From the NCBI GenBank assembly GCA_023405815.1, contig JAEXXM010000001.1, positions 1-59,848 of the forward strand: a stretch of 59,848 bases of DNA. The letters run 5' to 3'. How positions within the stretch are numbered: position 1 is the first letter of the stretch; each line of letters starts with the position of its first letter. Position numbers and translations under genes: made by a program. The notes beneath the pieces were generated by a model. The model was not told the DNA's origin. It saw only the letters and a list, made by a program, of their open reading frames with translations, and ran no database searches. This stretch comes from Pseudomonadota bacterium. Lineage in GTDB: Bacteria; Pseudomonadota; Alphaproteobacteria; Rhizobiales; Hyphomicrobiaceae. This document shows positions 42,720 through 51,466 of this stretch, piece by piece.

Positions 42720-44348
42720 TTAGCCCTGCGTGACGGCCTTCACGTCCTTGAAGGTGATGTCGGGGTTGCGCTCGGCGACCCAGTTGAGGCTGAACACCGA
42801 CGGCGCCATGTAGACGTAATCGCCGTCGGAATCGACCGCGATGGCCGATCGGTTCTGCTCGATGAACTTGTCGAGCTTGGCCTTGTCCGTCGCCTCGATC
42901 CAGCGCATCACCTCGCACGGGGCCGACTCGAAGCCCGTCGACAACCCGTACTCATGCGTCAGCCGGTCGCCCAGCACGTCGAGCTGCAGCGCACCGATGA
43001 CGCCGACGATGGGCTGCATGCCATCGAGCGGCGAGAACAGCTGCACCACGCCTTCCTCGGCCATCTCTTTCAACGCGTCCTTCAGCTTCTTCGCCTTGAT
43101 CGCGTCTCCGAGCCGGATGCGGCGCAGGATCTCCGGCGCGAACGATGGGATGCCGAGGAACGTCACGTCCTCGCCCTCGGTCAGCGCATCGCCGATCCTG
43201 AGCGTGCCGCGGTTCGGGATGCCTACGACGTCGCCGGCAAACGCCTCCTCCGCCAGCGAGCGGTCCTGCGCGAAGAAGAACTGCGGCGCCGTCAGCGCCA
43301 TCGTCTTGTCGGAGCGTACGTGCTTCACCTTCATGCCCCGCGTCAGCCGCCCCGAGCACAGCCGCATGAACGCCATGCGGTCGCGGTGGTTGGGGTCCAT
43401 GTTCGCCTGGATCTTGAAGATGATGCCGGTCATCGCCGGCTCGGTCGCCTCGATGGTGCGCGTTGCCGCCTTGCGGCTCAGCGGCGGCGGCGCATAGGCG
43501 ATGAGCGCGTCGAGCAGATCGCGCACGCCGAAGTTTCTGAGCGCGCTGCCGAAGTAGACCGGCGACAGCGTGCCCTCGCGAAACGCTTTCAAATCGAACG
43601 CGCCGCAGGCGTCGCGGACGAGCTCGATCTCCTCGCGCCACTTCGCAAGGTCGTCCGGCTCGAGCAGCGTTTCGAACACGGGATCATCGGGTCCCGAGAC
43701 GGGCGTACCCTCGTGCGCCTCGTCGACGCGGCGGATGCGCGGCTTCGCCAGATCGTACGTGCCGCGGAACGTGCGGCCCATGCCGATCGGCCACACCATC
43801 GGCGCCGTGTCTAGCGCCAGCACCTTCTCGATCTCGTCGAGCAGCTCTAAGGGCTCGCGCGATTCCCGGTCGAGCTTGTTGATGAAGGTAATGATGGGGA
43901 TGTCGCGCAGCCGGCACACCTCGAACAGCTTGCGCGTGCGCGCCTCGATGCCCTTCGCGGCGTCGATCACCATGATCGCCGAGTCGACGGCGGTGAGCGT
44001 TCTATAGGTGTGGTCGGAGAAGTCCTCGTGGCCCGGGGTGTCGAGCAGGTTGAACACCGCGCCCTCGTACTCGAACGTCATCACCGAGGTGACGACGGAG
44101 ATGCCGCGCGCTTTCTCGATCGCCATCCAGTCGGAACGCGTGTTGCGGCCGTCCTTCTTCGCCTTCACCTGTCCGGCGAGCTGGATCGCGCCGCCGAACA
44201 GGAGCAGCTTCTCGGTGAGCGTCGTCTTACCGGCGTCCGGGTGCGAGATGATCGCGAACGTGCGTCGCCGGTTGATCTCGGCGGCAAGCTTTCCCGGCGC
44301 GCCGCCTGTGGCCGGCGCGGATGTCGAGGGCGCGATGTCGTTCGGCAT
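42720..44348 (-). CDS. prfC: Peptide chain release factor 3
   Basis: The 542-aa GTPase has the P-loop ISHPDAGKTTLTEK, GISVVTSVM switch, DTPGHEDFSDHTYR, INKLDRE, and the C-terminal RF3 domains with CEVMRWIEATDKAKLDKF. It recycles RF1/RF2 after peptide release. The start is MPNDIAPSTSAP; 15 upstream codons are not needed. Length is near the 529 aa of E. coli. Confidence 0.95.
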   Translation of the reverse strand: MPNDIAPSTSAPATGGAPGKLAAEINRRRTFAIISHPDAGKTTLTEKLLLFGGAIQLAGQVKAKKDGRNTRSDWMAIEKARGISVVTSVMTFEYEGAVFNLLDTPGHEDFSDHTYRTLTAVDSAIMVIDAAKGIEARTRKLFEVCRLRDIPIITFINKLDRESREPLELLDEIEKVLALDTAPMVWPIGMGRTFRGTYDLAKPRIRRVDEAHEGTPVSGPDDPVFETLLEPDDLAKWREEIELVRDACGAFDLKAFREGTLSPVYFGSALRNFGVRDLLDALIAYAPPPLSRKAATRTIEATEPAMTGIIFKIQANMDPNHRDRMAFMRLCSGRLTRGMKVKHVRSDKTMALTAPQFFFAQDRSLAEEAFAGDVVGIPNRGTLRIGDALTEGEDVTFLGIPSFAPEILRRIRLGDAIKAKKLKDALKEMAEEGVVQLFSPLDGMQPIVGVIGALQLDVLGDRLTHEYGLSTGFESAPCEVMRWIEATDKAKLDKFIEQNRSAIAVDSDGDYVYMAPSVFSLNWVAERNPDITFKDVKAVTQG

Positions 44349-44482
44349 TCTGCTGATAGTGCCTGATCTGGTGGCGCGTTCTCTCACGCGCAAGGGTTCT
44401 GGCGCAGCCCCTTACCACCGTTCGGCTGAGAGGTCGATTGCCGGCCTTGCCGCTGGGCAACCTCGCCGGCTCAGTAAGAGTT

Positions 44483-44776
44483 CTAAGGTGTTGATTCGGC
44501 GCCGCATTCCTTCAGCAGCGCCGCGCGGTCGGCCGTCGCCTTGGCGAGCTTGTCCTCGAACGTTTGCAGCGCCTGCTTGTGCTGCTCGGTCGACCCGCCG
44601 CTCTCCTGGATCTCCGCCCTTATCTCCGCGACGACATCCGCGCGATCCTTGATCTCGATGTCGTAGTCGTTGAGCTTGGTGCTCGTGTCCTTATCGGCGC
44701 ACTTGTAGTCCGAGGCGAGGGCAGGCTCAGCGACGAGCAGGGTGGCGGCTGCAATAAGGACGGCAAGCTTCGACAT
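44483..44776 (-). CDS. Small exported protein with helical domain
   Basis: The 97-aa product starts MSKLAVLIAAATLLVAEPALA, a signal peptide cleaved near residue 22, followed by a charged helical domain (VVAEIRAEIQESGG, then EQHKQALQTFEDKLAKA) and two Cys (residues about 26 and 91). Probably periplasmic. Not recognised. Confidence 0.72.
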   Translation of the reverse strand: MSKLAVLIAAATLLVAEPALASDYKCADKDTSTKLNDYDIEIKDRADVVAEIRAEIQESGGSTEQHKQALQTFEDKLAKATADRAALLKECGAESTP

Positions 44777-44979
44777 TCGCGGGCGGCTCCGGGTTCGAAT
44801 GGAGCCGCACCATGCTAGCCCGCAGTGCAGCCGGACAAGCGGACAACGTGGCAAGCCGCTTGGAACTTTTGGCAATCCGGACGCTGGCCCCGCCGCCGAC
44901 AATCCTGTGCGACGGGCAAAAGAATGCCGCCGGTGCCAGGTCACCGACGGCAATCCCAGAGGAAGTCAACGGCGGTCGG

Positions 44980-45294
44980 TCATTTGGAATCGGGAGTCAT
45001 CGGCGGGACGTTCCCGCTCATGTTATTCGTTGCGGGAAGCTTGCCCTCATCGCCCATGCGCTTGGGCGGCCCCTTGGGTCCCGACGGGCCGGTGCTCTCA
45101 TCACCCGGCTCGGCCGTGCCCATTTCCGGCACCGAGGTGCTCATCTGCTCGGTGGGGGGAAGCTTGCCCTCGTCACCCAAGCTTTTTTCGGGAGCCTTCA
45201 GCATGCGCTCGCCGGCAGTAGTGTCGCCGGCGGACGCGGGAACGATCGCAGCGGCCATGGCGGCGGCTGCGAAGCAGGCGAGAAGCTTTCTCAT
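44980..45294 (-). CDS. Exported protein with an internal duplicated motif
   Basis: The ATG at 45294 (MRKLLACFAAAAM) has AGGAG 8 bases upstream; a GTG three codons earlier is too close. After a signal peptide (to about residue 22) the 104-aa protein repeats the pattern (L/M)GDEGKLP-x-T-x-x-MS-x-x-VP-x-M twice, at about 39-58 and 80-99. The repeat is also visible in the DNA. The mature protein is Pro/Gly/Met-rich and likely disordered. Function unknown. Confidence 0.7.
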   Translation of the reverse strand: MRKLLACFAAAAMAAAIVPASAGDTTAGERMLKAPEKSLGDEGKLPPTEQMSTSVPEMGTAEPGDESTGPSGPKGPPKRMGDEGKLPATNNMSGNVPPMTPDSK

Positions 45295-45428
45295 TGGCGT
45301 CACTCCTTGAGCTATGCGCAGCCCACGGAGTAGAGCACCTCGATTGCCGGAGCTTTGTCCGGGCTGGTAGAATTCGCGCCAACTGAGAGGCTTATTGCCG
45401 TCAACGACGTTCGATGGCCGCCCGGTGC

Positions 45429-45456
45429 GGCGGAGGCATCCCCGAATGCCTCCGCC
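45429..45456 (-). terminator. Strong hairpin after the outer-membrane barrel gene
   Basis: GGCGGAGGCAT and ATGCCTCCGCC form a perfect 11-bp stem with a 6-base loop, 17 bases beyond the stop of the gene at 45473. There is no T-run, so it may stabilise the 3' end instead of terminating fully. Confidence 0.55.
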
Positions 45457-45472
45457 ACGGGGGGCGCCAAAG

Positions 45473-46153
45473 TCAGTTGCTCAGCTTGATGTTGAGCGCG
45501 GCCCGGGCCACGTCGACATTGTCGAAGCCGATGTTCGCGTTGACGTCGGCCGTCGGGAAGTTCGTCGAGATCGTCGAGCCCGCGGAGAGATCGTAGCGCA
45601 GATATTCGGCGCGCAGCGACACGCCATAGGCGACCATCCACTCGACGCCGCCGCCGAAGACGATGCCGTTGTCGTTGAAGCGGATCTTGCCGCTGAACGG
45701 CTGCTGCGGCATCTCCTCCTTGAAGGTGAACTCGCCGAAGCCCCAGCCGACGGTGCCGAAGATCAGCCAGTTGTTGATCGCCCAGCCGAGGCGTGCGCGC
45801 ACGCTCGAAAGATAGTTGAGGTCGGCGCTGAGGCTGGCGGCGTTCGCCGTGCCCGGATTGGCGATGATGGTGTCCTCTCCGCCGGCACGCGTCGAGGCAT
45901 CGAGCTCGATGCCGAACAGGAACTGGTTGGCCTGCCAGTTATAGCCGAGCTGGCCGCCGACGATGGCGCCGTTGAGCGTCAGCCCTGAAAGATCGGTGGC
46001 GGCGTTGAAGTGGCCGTTGGCGCTGTTCCACGCGTAGCCGCCGTTGAGGCCGGCATAAAAGCCCCGCCATGGATTTTCGACCTGTGCTTGCGCCGGTGTC
46101 AGAGTAGCGACAGCGGCGACGATCGCCACGATCGCGAGATAAACCTGTTTCAA
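45473..46153 (-). CDS. Outer-membrane beta-barrel protein, Omp25/RopB-like
   Basis: The 226-aa protein has a signal peptide (MKQVYLAIVAIVAAVATLTPAQA) and a mature part that starts WRGFYAGLNGGYAWN, then alternating aromatic strands (VRARLGWAINNWLIFGTVGWGFGEF and GVEWMVAYGVSLRAEYLRYDL) typical of the 8-stranded OmpA-type barrels of rhizobia. It ends with a short strand KLSN. It is likely an abundant small outer-membrane protein. Confidence 0.88.
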   Translation of the reverse strand: MKQVYLAIVAIVAAVATLTPAQAQVENPWRGFYAGLNGGYAWNSANGHFNAATDLSGLTLNGAIVGGQLGYNWQANQFLFGIELDASTRAGGEDTIIANPGTANAASLSADLNYLSSVRARLGWAINNWLIFGTVGWGFGEFTFKEEMPQQPFSGKIRFNDNGIVFGGGVEWMVAYGVSLRAEYLRYDLSAGSTISTNFPTADVNANIGFDNVDVARAALNIKLSN

Positions 46154-46353
46154 GCTACGTACTCCCTCGCTCGATTATTGCTTCCCTCATTACGCGGGAT
46201 ACGCGGACGAGCGACGGCTACCACGGCTCAACGCGGAGCGATTGTTGCGGGGGCGCGGTTGTGCACACAGGCGCCTAGTTTTTAAACAGCAGATGAATAA
46301 CTTTCATGGAGCCTGCGCTTTAGCAGGCAATTCCATGGTCCTGGAGGGACCCT

Positions 46354-46788
46354 CTACTTCTGGATCGACTCCAGATAGCGTTTGAGGGCGATGATCGCCT
46401 GGCGCGATCGTGCAGCGCCGACCTTGCCGCGGCCGCCTTCGTCGCTGAAGACGCGGCCCCAGACCGGCATCGGCCCGCTGCCATGGGCGGCGATGTTGCC
46501 GCCGTAGGTGATGATCTCGACGACATGCGCCGCCGGGTATTCTCCTCCCGAGCGCTTTGCGATTTCCGTGAGGTCGGGAGGCGTCACCTTCAGCGCCCCC
46601 GCCGCCGGCCCGTTCCCGCGGGCATCGGACCCATGGCATGAAGCGCAGCGTTCCATGAACAGCGCTTCGCCGAGCGCAAGGCTCGCCGCATTGGCATCCT
46701 CATCCTCTGCGGCAAGCGCTGGAGCCGTCAAAGCGATGCACCCGAGAGCCACGAGTGCGGCAAGGGAAGAGAAGGACGGTTTGAGCAT
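46354..46788 (-). CDS. Class I c-type cytochrome
   Basis: The 144-aa exported protein has a signal peptide (start MLKPSFSSLAALVALG) and a heme-binding CASCH at about residues 48-52. A methionine in the SGPMPVWG segment is a likely sixth ligand. It transfers electrons in the periplasm. A TTG-initiated longer frame to 46809 was not used. No oxidase gene lies next to it. Confidence 0.88.
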   Translation of the reverse strand: MLKPSFSSLAALVALGCIALTAPALAAEDEDANAASLALGEALFMERCASCHGSDARGNGPAAGALKVTPPDLTEIAKRSGGEYPAAHVVEIITYGGNIAAHGSGPMPVWGRVFSDEGGRGKVGAARSRQAIIALKRYLESIQK

Positions 46789-47043
46789 GGCGGACGACCT
46801 GCGGACCAAGGCGAGAGACCGGAAAGACTAGGACATGATCGTCTAACGCTTGTTGAATGCGGGGCCTTGATCTGCATCAGGAGCCTGCCGCCTCGGGATG
46901 CGGGGGCGGGCATCCCGGAGCCCCGCCATTTGCCGGCTATCTCGCATGGAAAGCGCCCTGTCTCGCGCGGAACAGCGGGGCCGCGCCATCCCGTTGCATC
47001 TTCCCTCCAGAGATCAACGAGCACCCGACTATGGAGAGCACCT

Positions 47044-47550
47044 ATGACCCGCACCGTTCTTGCCGCTTCCGCCGCGCTTCTGACCGCCGGCATGCTGATG
47101 AGCACCGCCGCCGAGGCCTGCATCTCGTGTGAGTACGTTCCCGAGGTGGTGCGCAACCACGCGACGTCGCCGTTGGCCTATGGCCGAGGTGACGGTAGCG
47201 TCAGCCACGGCCCCGCCGTCGGTTACTCCGTCAAGAAGCGCATCGCCAAAAGCGAGTATGCACCGAAGCCGAAGAAGGTCGCCAAGATCGAGCGGTTGGA
47301 GAAGCCGGCCAAGCTAGCCAAGGTTTCAAAGCCTGATGCGGCTGAGCCGGTGACGGTCGCCAAGTCGGAGCCGGTCGAGAAGAAGGCTGCAACGAACAAC
47401 GCCGATAGCGAGAGCTCGTCGATCACTGTCGCCGCTGCAGAGGTTGCGAAGGTTGCCAAGGACGCCGCCGCTGCCGTCACCGGCAAGCCGACGGACTGCA
47501 AGAAGTTCTTCGCTTCGGTCGGCATGACGCTCACCGTGCCTTGCGAGTGA
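47044..47550 (+). CDS. Exported Lys/Ala-rich protein with terminal Cys pairs
   Basis: The 168-aa protein starts MTRTVLAASAALLTAG and has a signal peptide to about residue 26. The mature N-terminus is ACISCEYVPEVVRNH, the middle (about 65-110) is rich in Lys and Ala (KPKKVAKIERLEKPAKLAKVSKP), and the C-terminal part has Cys in DCKKFF and VPCE. GGAGAG precedes the ATG. A cysteine-braced wall- or DNA-binding role is speculation. Not recognised. Confidence 0.7.
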   Translation: MTRTVLAASAALLTAGMLMSTAAEACISCEYVPEVVRNHATSPLAYGRGDGSVSHGPAVGYSVKKRIAKSEYAPKPKKVAKIERLEKPAKLAKVSKPDAAEPVTVAKSEPVEKKAATNNADSESSSITVAAAEVAKVAKDAAAAVTGKPTDCKKFFASVGMTLTVPCE

Positions 47551-47573
47551 GCCGTGCCTGATCGAAGTGCAGA

Positions 47574-47608
47574 GCGCCCGGCAAGCCATGCTGCCGGGCG
47601 CTTTCTTT
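47574..47608 (+). terminator. Rho-independent terminator
   Basis: GCGCCCGGCA and TGCCGGGCGC form a 10-bp stem, followed by TTTCTTT. It lies 23 bases after the stop of the gene at 47550. Confidence 0.85.
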
Positions 47609-47624
47609 GTGCCCACAAGCGCTG

Positions 47625-48776
47625 CTACTTGAACAGCGACGTCAGTGAGAACGATGAGCCTTCGATGATCGGCGGCGTGCCGGCAACCTGCGGATAGGGG
47701 TCTTCGATATAGGCGTTGAGCCCGGTCGCGCGGCCTTCCTTGATCAGCGTCGCGATGTGCGCCCACCCCTTCGGCTCCATGCCGATGCACGCCTCCGACA
47801 TCTCGCCCTTGAGCCGCACGTGGATGGCGATGTTGCCCCGTTGCAGGATCGCCGCCCGCTGCTGCGGCGTGAACCGCTCCTTGTTCCACAGCTTGCGCAG
47901 CCAAACGCCCGCGACGTTGCGCTTGGTTTTCGGCCCCCAGCTCACGCGCCGGTCCTTTTCCGCCGCGAACGAGTATTCGCCCGGCGGCAGCGGGCCGATC
48001 GCGCGCGCCGCAAAGCATGCGGGATCGGGATTGTTGCGGCACACGTCGCGCCCCGACAGCGCCCAGGCGATGGTCTTGCCTGCATAGCGCGGATCATCCG
48101 ACACGATGAACAGCCGCCCGGTCGTGATCGCATAGCCGAGCCGGAACTCGGGCAGCGCCGCCGGCGCCTCGTACACGACGTCCTGGAACGGATTGCAGAT
48201 CTCGCCACCGGTGAGCTTCCGCTTGAAGCCGTTGAGGCTGATGGTGACGTAGTCGACATTGGGGCCGCAGTCCCACCGCTGCGGCATCTTCATGCTGGCG
48301 AGTGTGGCGAGCGCGGTCGGCGATGCCGGTGTCTCGGGCAGAGCTGGCTCGGTGACGACCTTCGGCGGCGCCTTGAGCTTCGGCTTCTTCTCGATGGCGA
48401 GCGTCGTCTCCCAGGGCGTCGGCTCCGGCGCCGGCTGGCTGCGGATGGCCTCACACTTGTCGGAAAGCTTGGGCGGCTGGATCTGCTTCACCGCGAGCTG
48501 CCGCGCCATGGCGCTGGTCGCGCCCTGGGCGACATAGGCCTGGATCAGCGCGTGCTGCACCTCGACCTGCTCCGGCGACAGCTCGAAGATGCACTCCTCG
48601 TAGATCTGGTCGCCGATCTGGCTGAAGATGTCGGCGAGCTGGGCCGCGGCCTCCGACGGGCCGGCCTTCTTGGCGGAGCCTTGGGCGAGGAGGGGAGTGG
48701 GAGATACCAGGCAAAGGGATGCCGCCAAGGCCAGACACGCCCTCGCCAATCCTTGCCTGTGGGCCGCTCGGAGCAT
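47625..48776 (-). CDS. Exported L,D-transpeptidase-like protein (Tlde1/DUF2778-like)
   Basis: The 383-aa protein has a signal peptide, a helical N-terminal half (residues about 35-115), a Pro-rich linker and a C-terminal domain (about 170-360). In that domain DVCRNNPDP, then IGPLPPGEYSF, and the His319 to Cys330 spacing in AIHVRLKGEMSEACIG match the layout of the Tlde1/DUF2778 type of peptidoglycan-acting L,D-transpeptidase-like enzymes. The match is by pattern, with weak loop identity. It probably acts on or binds cell-wall peptides in the periplasm. Confidence 0.7.
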   Translation of the reverse strand: MLRAAHRQGLARACLALAASLCLVSPTPLLAQGSAKKAGPSEAAAQLADIFSQIGDQIYEECIFELSPEQVEVQHALIQAYVAQGATSAMARQLAVKQIQPPKLSDKCEAIRSQPAPEPTPWETTLAIEKKPKLKAPPKVVTEPALPETPASPTALATLASMKMPQRWDCGPNVDYVTISLNGFKRKLTGGEICNPFQDVVYEAPAALPEFRLGYAITTGRLFIVSDDPRYAGKTIAWALSGRDVCRNNPDPACFAARAIGPLPPGEYSFAAEKDRRVSWGPKTKRNVAGVWLRKLWNKERFTPQQRAAILQRGNIAIHVRLKGEMSEACIGMEPKGWAHIATLIKEGRATGLNAYIEDPYPQVAGTPPIIEGSSFSLTSLFK

Positions 48777-48969
48777 TGCGGCAGGTCTAGCGCAGGAGTC
48801 GGGGCAAGAGAAAGGCTGAATGCGCCATTGAGGTGGGTCCCCTGGTGTCGGAGGATGGAAGGCGTAAGGAATTAGTGGGCCATGTGTCGCAAGAATGGCC
48901 GCTGCGGGACGGCCGAACCGTTGCTATAGCGGGGGCCGAACCGCCAAACCTTCGCGCACGGAGCCCAGC

Positions 48970-49263
48970 ATGTCCGACACCAAAGACGTCCAAGCCGCCA
49001 TCGAGAAGCTGCAGCGCGAGAACGCCGAGCTGAACGGCCTCATTCTGGCGACCGGCGTGCTTCTCACCCAGCTCCTGCAGGCCAACACCCTGCGCGAGCT
49101 CAACCCGCAGGCGGGGGCCACCCGCATCGTGACCAACGCCCAGAAGGCAATCGAGGCCTTCCGTCCCGAGCAGGGCGGACCCCTCGCCAGTGTCATGAAG
49201 GAGCGCGCGCTCGCCGCCGTGAAGCAATACGAGGATCAGCTACGCTCGGTGCTGCCGACCTGA
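48970..49263 (+). CDS. Small helical protein of unknown function
   Basis: The 97-aa protein starts MSDTKDVQAAIEKLQRENAEL and is predicted to be mostly helical with coiled-coil character at the N-terminus. It lies 7 bases before a MaoC-family gene and is probably translated from the same mRNA. Not recognised. Confidence 0.7.
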   Translation: MSDTKDVQAAIEKLQRENAELNGLILATGVLLTQLLQANTLRELNPQAGATRIVTNAQKAIEAFRPEQGGPLASVMKERALAAVKQYEDQLRSVLPT

Positions 49264-49270
49264 TCCTGAC

Positions 49271-49723
49271 ATGACGAGCCGGCTCTATCTCGAGGACCTC
49301 TCCGTCGGGCAGCGCTTCGAGAGCGCCAAGCACCTCATGACGACCGAGGAGATCAAGCGCTTTGCGGGTGCCTATGACCCGCAGCCGTTCCATCTCGACG
49401 AGGCGGCGGCGAAGGAATCGATTTTCGGTTCTCTCGCCGCCAGCGGCTGGCACACCGCCGCCGCCACCATGCGGCTGCTGGTCGAGGGGGGCGCGCCGAT
49501 TGCCGGTGGGGTCATCGGCGCCGGCGGCGAGATTGCGTGGCCGCGGCCGACCCGACCGGGCGACGAGCTGCAGGTGTTCAGCGAGGTGACGGATATCAAG
49601 CCGTCGCGGTCGAAGCCCGACCGCGGCATCGTCACGGTATGCTCCGAGACGCGCAATCAGCGCGGCGAGGTGGTGCAGGTGCTCACATCCAAGCTTGTCG
49701 TACCCCGCAGACCTGCGTCGTGA
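49271..49723 (+). CDS. MaoC-family hot-dog dehydratase
   Basis: The 150-aa protein has the hydratase-2 motif: the catalytic Asp and His lie in AYDPQPFHLDEAAAKES, with GSLAASGWHTAAATMRL and WPRPTRPGDEL following. It is a single-hot-dog enoyl-CoA hydratase-like protein. The substrate is not known; it could feed PHA precursors to phaC as R-hydroxyacyl-CoA, but this is speculation. Confidence 0.88.
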   Translation: MTSRLYLEDLSVGQRFESAKHLMTTEEIKRFAGAYDPQPFHLDEAAAKESIFGSLAASGWHTAAATMRLLVEGGAPIAGGVIGAGGEIAWPRPTRPGDELQVFSEVTDIKPSRSKPDRGIVTVCSETRNQRGEVVQVLTSKLVVPRRPAS

Positions 49724-49744
49724 CGGCGATATTATTCCGAACGG

Positions 49745-50386
49745 CTATGCGTGTTTGCCGCACGCGAAAAGGCGCGCCGGAATGTCGTGCACGGCGGCGA
49801 AGAACTCGTCCGTCCCGCGCGCGATGAGTGCCCTTGGGTCGGCGAAGCCCCATGCGACGGCACCGAATGCGATGCCGGCCTTGCGCGCGGCTTCCAGGTC
49901 GCGCACCTCGTCTCCGATAGCGAGCGTGTCGGCGGCGCTGACGCCGGCCCGGCGCATCACCCGCTTGAACTTCGCCGCCTTGCCGAATGCCGATGCACCG
50001 CACGCAAAATGTCCGATGCGCGCAGCGTTCGTTGGCCCCAGCGTCCGGCGCACGTTCGTCTCGTGGTCCGACGACACCATCGCCACCGCGATGCCCCTCG
50101 CGACGAGCTCCTGCAGCATGTCGTCGACGCCGGGAAACAGCGCGATGCCGGTATGCTCTGCCTTCAGCTTCCGCATGTGCCGCGAAATGCGCGGCAGCTT
50201 CCAGCGCGGCACTTTGAGGTGCGCGAGCAGCTCGCGCGGCCCGGCATGCCGCAGCACCTCGATCTCCTCGTCCGCGACGCGGCGAAAGCCGAACTTGTCG
50301 GCGACGGAATTCACGTTGGCGAGAAACCACGCGAAGCTGTCTGCCAGCGTGCCGTCGAGATCGAAGATCACGAGCTTGTAGGGCAT
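49745..50386 (-). CDS. HAD-family phosphatase, phosphoglycolate-phosphatase-like
   Basis: The 213-aa protein starts MPYKLVIFDLDGTLADS (motif I), has VSSDHET (motif II), KAAKFKRVMRR (motif III) and IGDEVRDLEAARKAG (motif IV). This layout fits Gph-type HAD phosphatases. It hydrolyses a small phosphate ester; the substrate is uncertain. Confidence 0.88.
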   Translation of the reverse strand: MPYKLVIFDLDGTLADSFAWFLANVNSVADKFGFRRVADEEIEVLRHAGPRELLAHLKVPRWKLPRISRHMRKLKAEHTGIALFPGVDDMLQELVARGIAVAMVSSDHETNVRRTLGPTNAARIGHFACGASAFGKAAKFKRVMRRAGVSAADTLAIGDEVRDLEAARKAGIAFGAVAWGFADPRALIARGTDEFFAAVHDIPARLFACGKHA

Positions 50387-50426
50387 CGGGCCCGATGGGA
50401 GCCGCTGCGCCGCCATGAGCGCCGGA

Positions 50427-50552
50427 TCAGCCGTTCGCGGCCTTTGCATTGCGTGCCTTCTTGGCGATCTTGGCCTCGCGCTTCTTGGCGTTCTCGGCCT
50501 TGCGCTGGCGGGCCTGGATCTTCTTGCGGCGCGAGTCGGACAGCGTCGGCAT
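50427..50552 (-). CDS. 41-aa very basic protein
   Basis: The small frame MPTLSDSRRKKIQARQRKAE, then NAKKREAKIAKKARN, has AAGGAG 6 bases upstream and a strong Lys/Arg/Ala bias, like small conserved rhizobial proteins. It is a single amphipathic, positively charged helix and may bind nucleic acid. Too short for ordinary ORF calling, but the binding site supports it. Confidence 0.65.
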   Translation of the reverse strand: MPTLSDSRRKKIQARQRKAENAKKREAKIAKKARNAKAANG

Positions 50553-50754
50553 AGTCGGCTCCTTGGTGGATCAGGTTCGAGCCGGCTGCATACTAGAGTT
50601 GGTGCGGGCCGCGCAAGCCGCCGTCCGGCTCGGCAAAGGGCCTCTATCGCGCCGCCGCTACCCCTCGATACGGCGTTTTGTGCTTGCTGACCGCCTTCCT
50701 GCCACACTGTTGTCGCACGAGCGACGGCGGATATTCCGAAAGCGGTCAGACCCG

Positions 50755-51450
50755 ATGCAGCGCTCTTTAACTAGCCCATTGCTTAAAACGGCAGCAGTGC
50801 TCGCCTGCCTCGCCGCCCTTGCGTCGCCGGCATCCGCGCAGCTCTTCTGGGATTGGGACGGCGGTCAGGACCGCGACGGCAGCGGCCGCGAGGTCGTGGG
50901 CTTCGATCCGAAGTATACGGCGCGGCAGATCATCGTCAGCTTCGGCGACCGCAAGCTCTATTACATCACGCGCCCAGGCGAGGCCGTCAGCTACCCCATC
51001 GCCATCCCGCGCGAGCAGGACCGCTGGCAAGGCGTCACCAAGGTCTCCGACAAGCGCGTGAACCCCGCATGGCGTCCGACACCCGACATGCTGCGCGAGA
51101 ACCCGCGCCTGCCGAGCTGGGTGCCCGGCGGCCACCCGATGAACCCGCTCGGCGTGCGCGCGCTCTACCTCGGCTCGAGCACCTATCGCATTCATGGCAC
51201 GGATGCGCCCTGGACCATCGGCACCGAGGCCTCGAAGGGCTGCATCCGCATGTACAACCGTGACGTCCTCGATCTCTATCCGCGCGTGCCTGTCGGCACC
51301 AAGGTCACGGTGACGTGGGAGCGGTTCGAGGGCGGCGGCTACGCCTACTCGGACGAGCCACGATCCTCGCGCCGGGCCTACCAGACACGGCTGCGCGAGA
51401 TGCGCTCGCGCGAGCTCCCGCAGGACGCCGTCGAGCGCTGGTCGTACTAG
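50755..51450 (+). CDS. L,D-transpeptidase (YkuD domain)
   Basis: The 231-aa exported protein has a signal peptide to about residue 28 and the YkuD domain (about 57-190) with the catalytic His147 in RIHGTDAPW and Cys163 in ASKGCIRM. It crosslinks peptidoglycan 3-3 or attaches wall proteins. The C-terminal 40 residues are Arg-rich. Start: ATG at 50755; the longer frame from 50449 is not used. Confidence 0.93.
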   Translation: MQRSLTSPLLKTAAVLACLAALASPASAQLFWDWDGGQDRDGSGREVVGFDPKYTARQIIVSFGDRKLYYITRPGEAVSYPIAIPREQDRWQGVTKVSDKRVNPAWRPTPDMLRENPRLPSWVPGGHPMNPLGVRALYLGSSTYRIHGTDAPWTIGTEASKGCIRMYNRDVLDLYPRVPVGTKVTVTWERFEGGGYAYSDEPRSSRRAYQTRLREMRSRELPQDAVERWSY

Positions 51451-51466
51451 CAGCGGCAGCGCCCGA

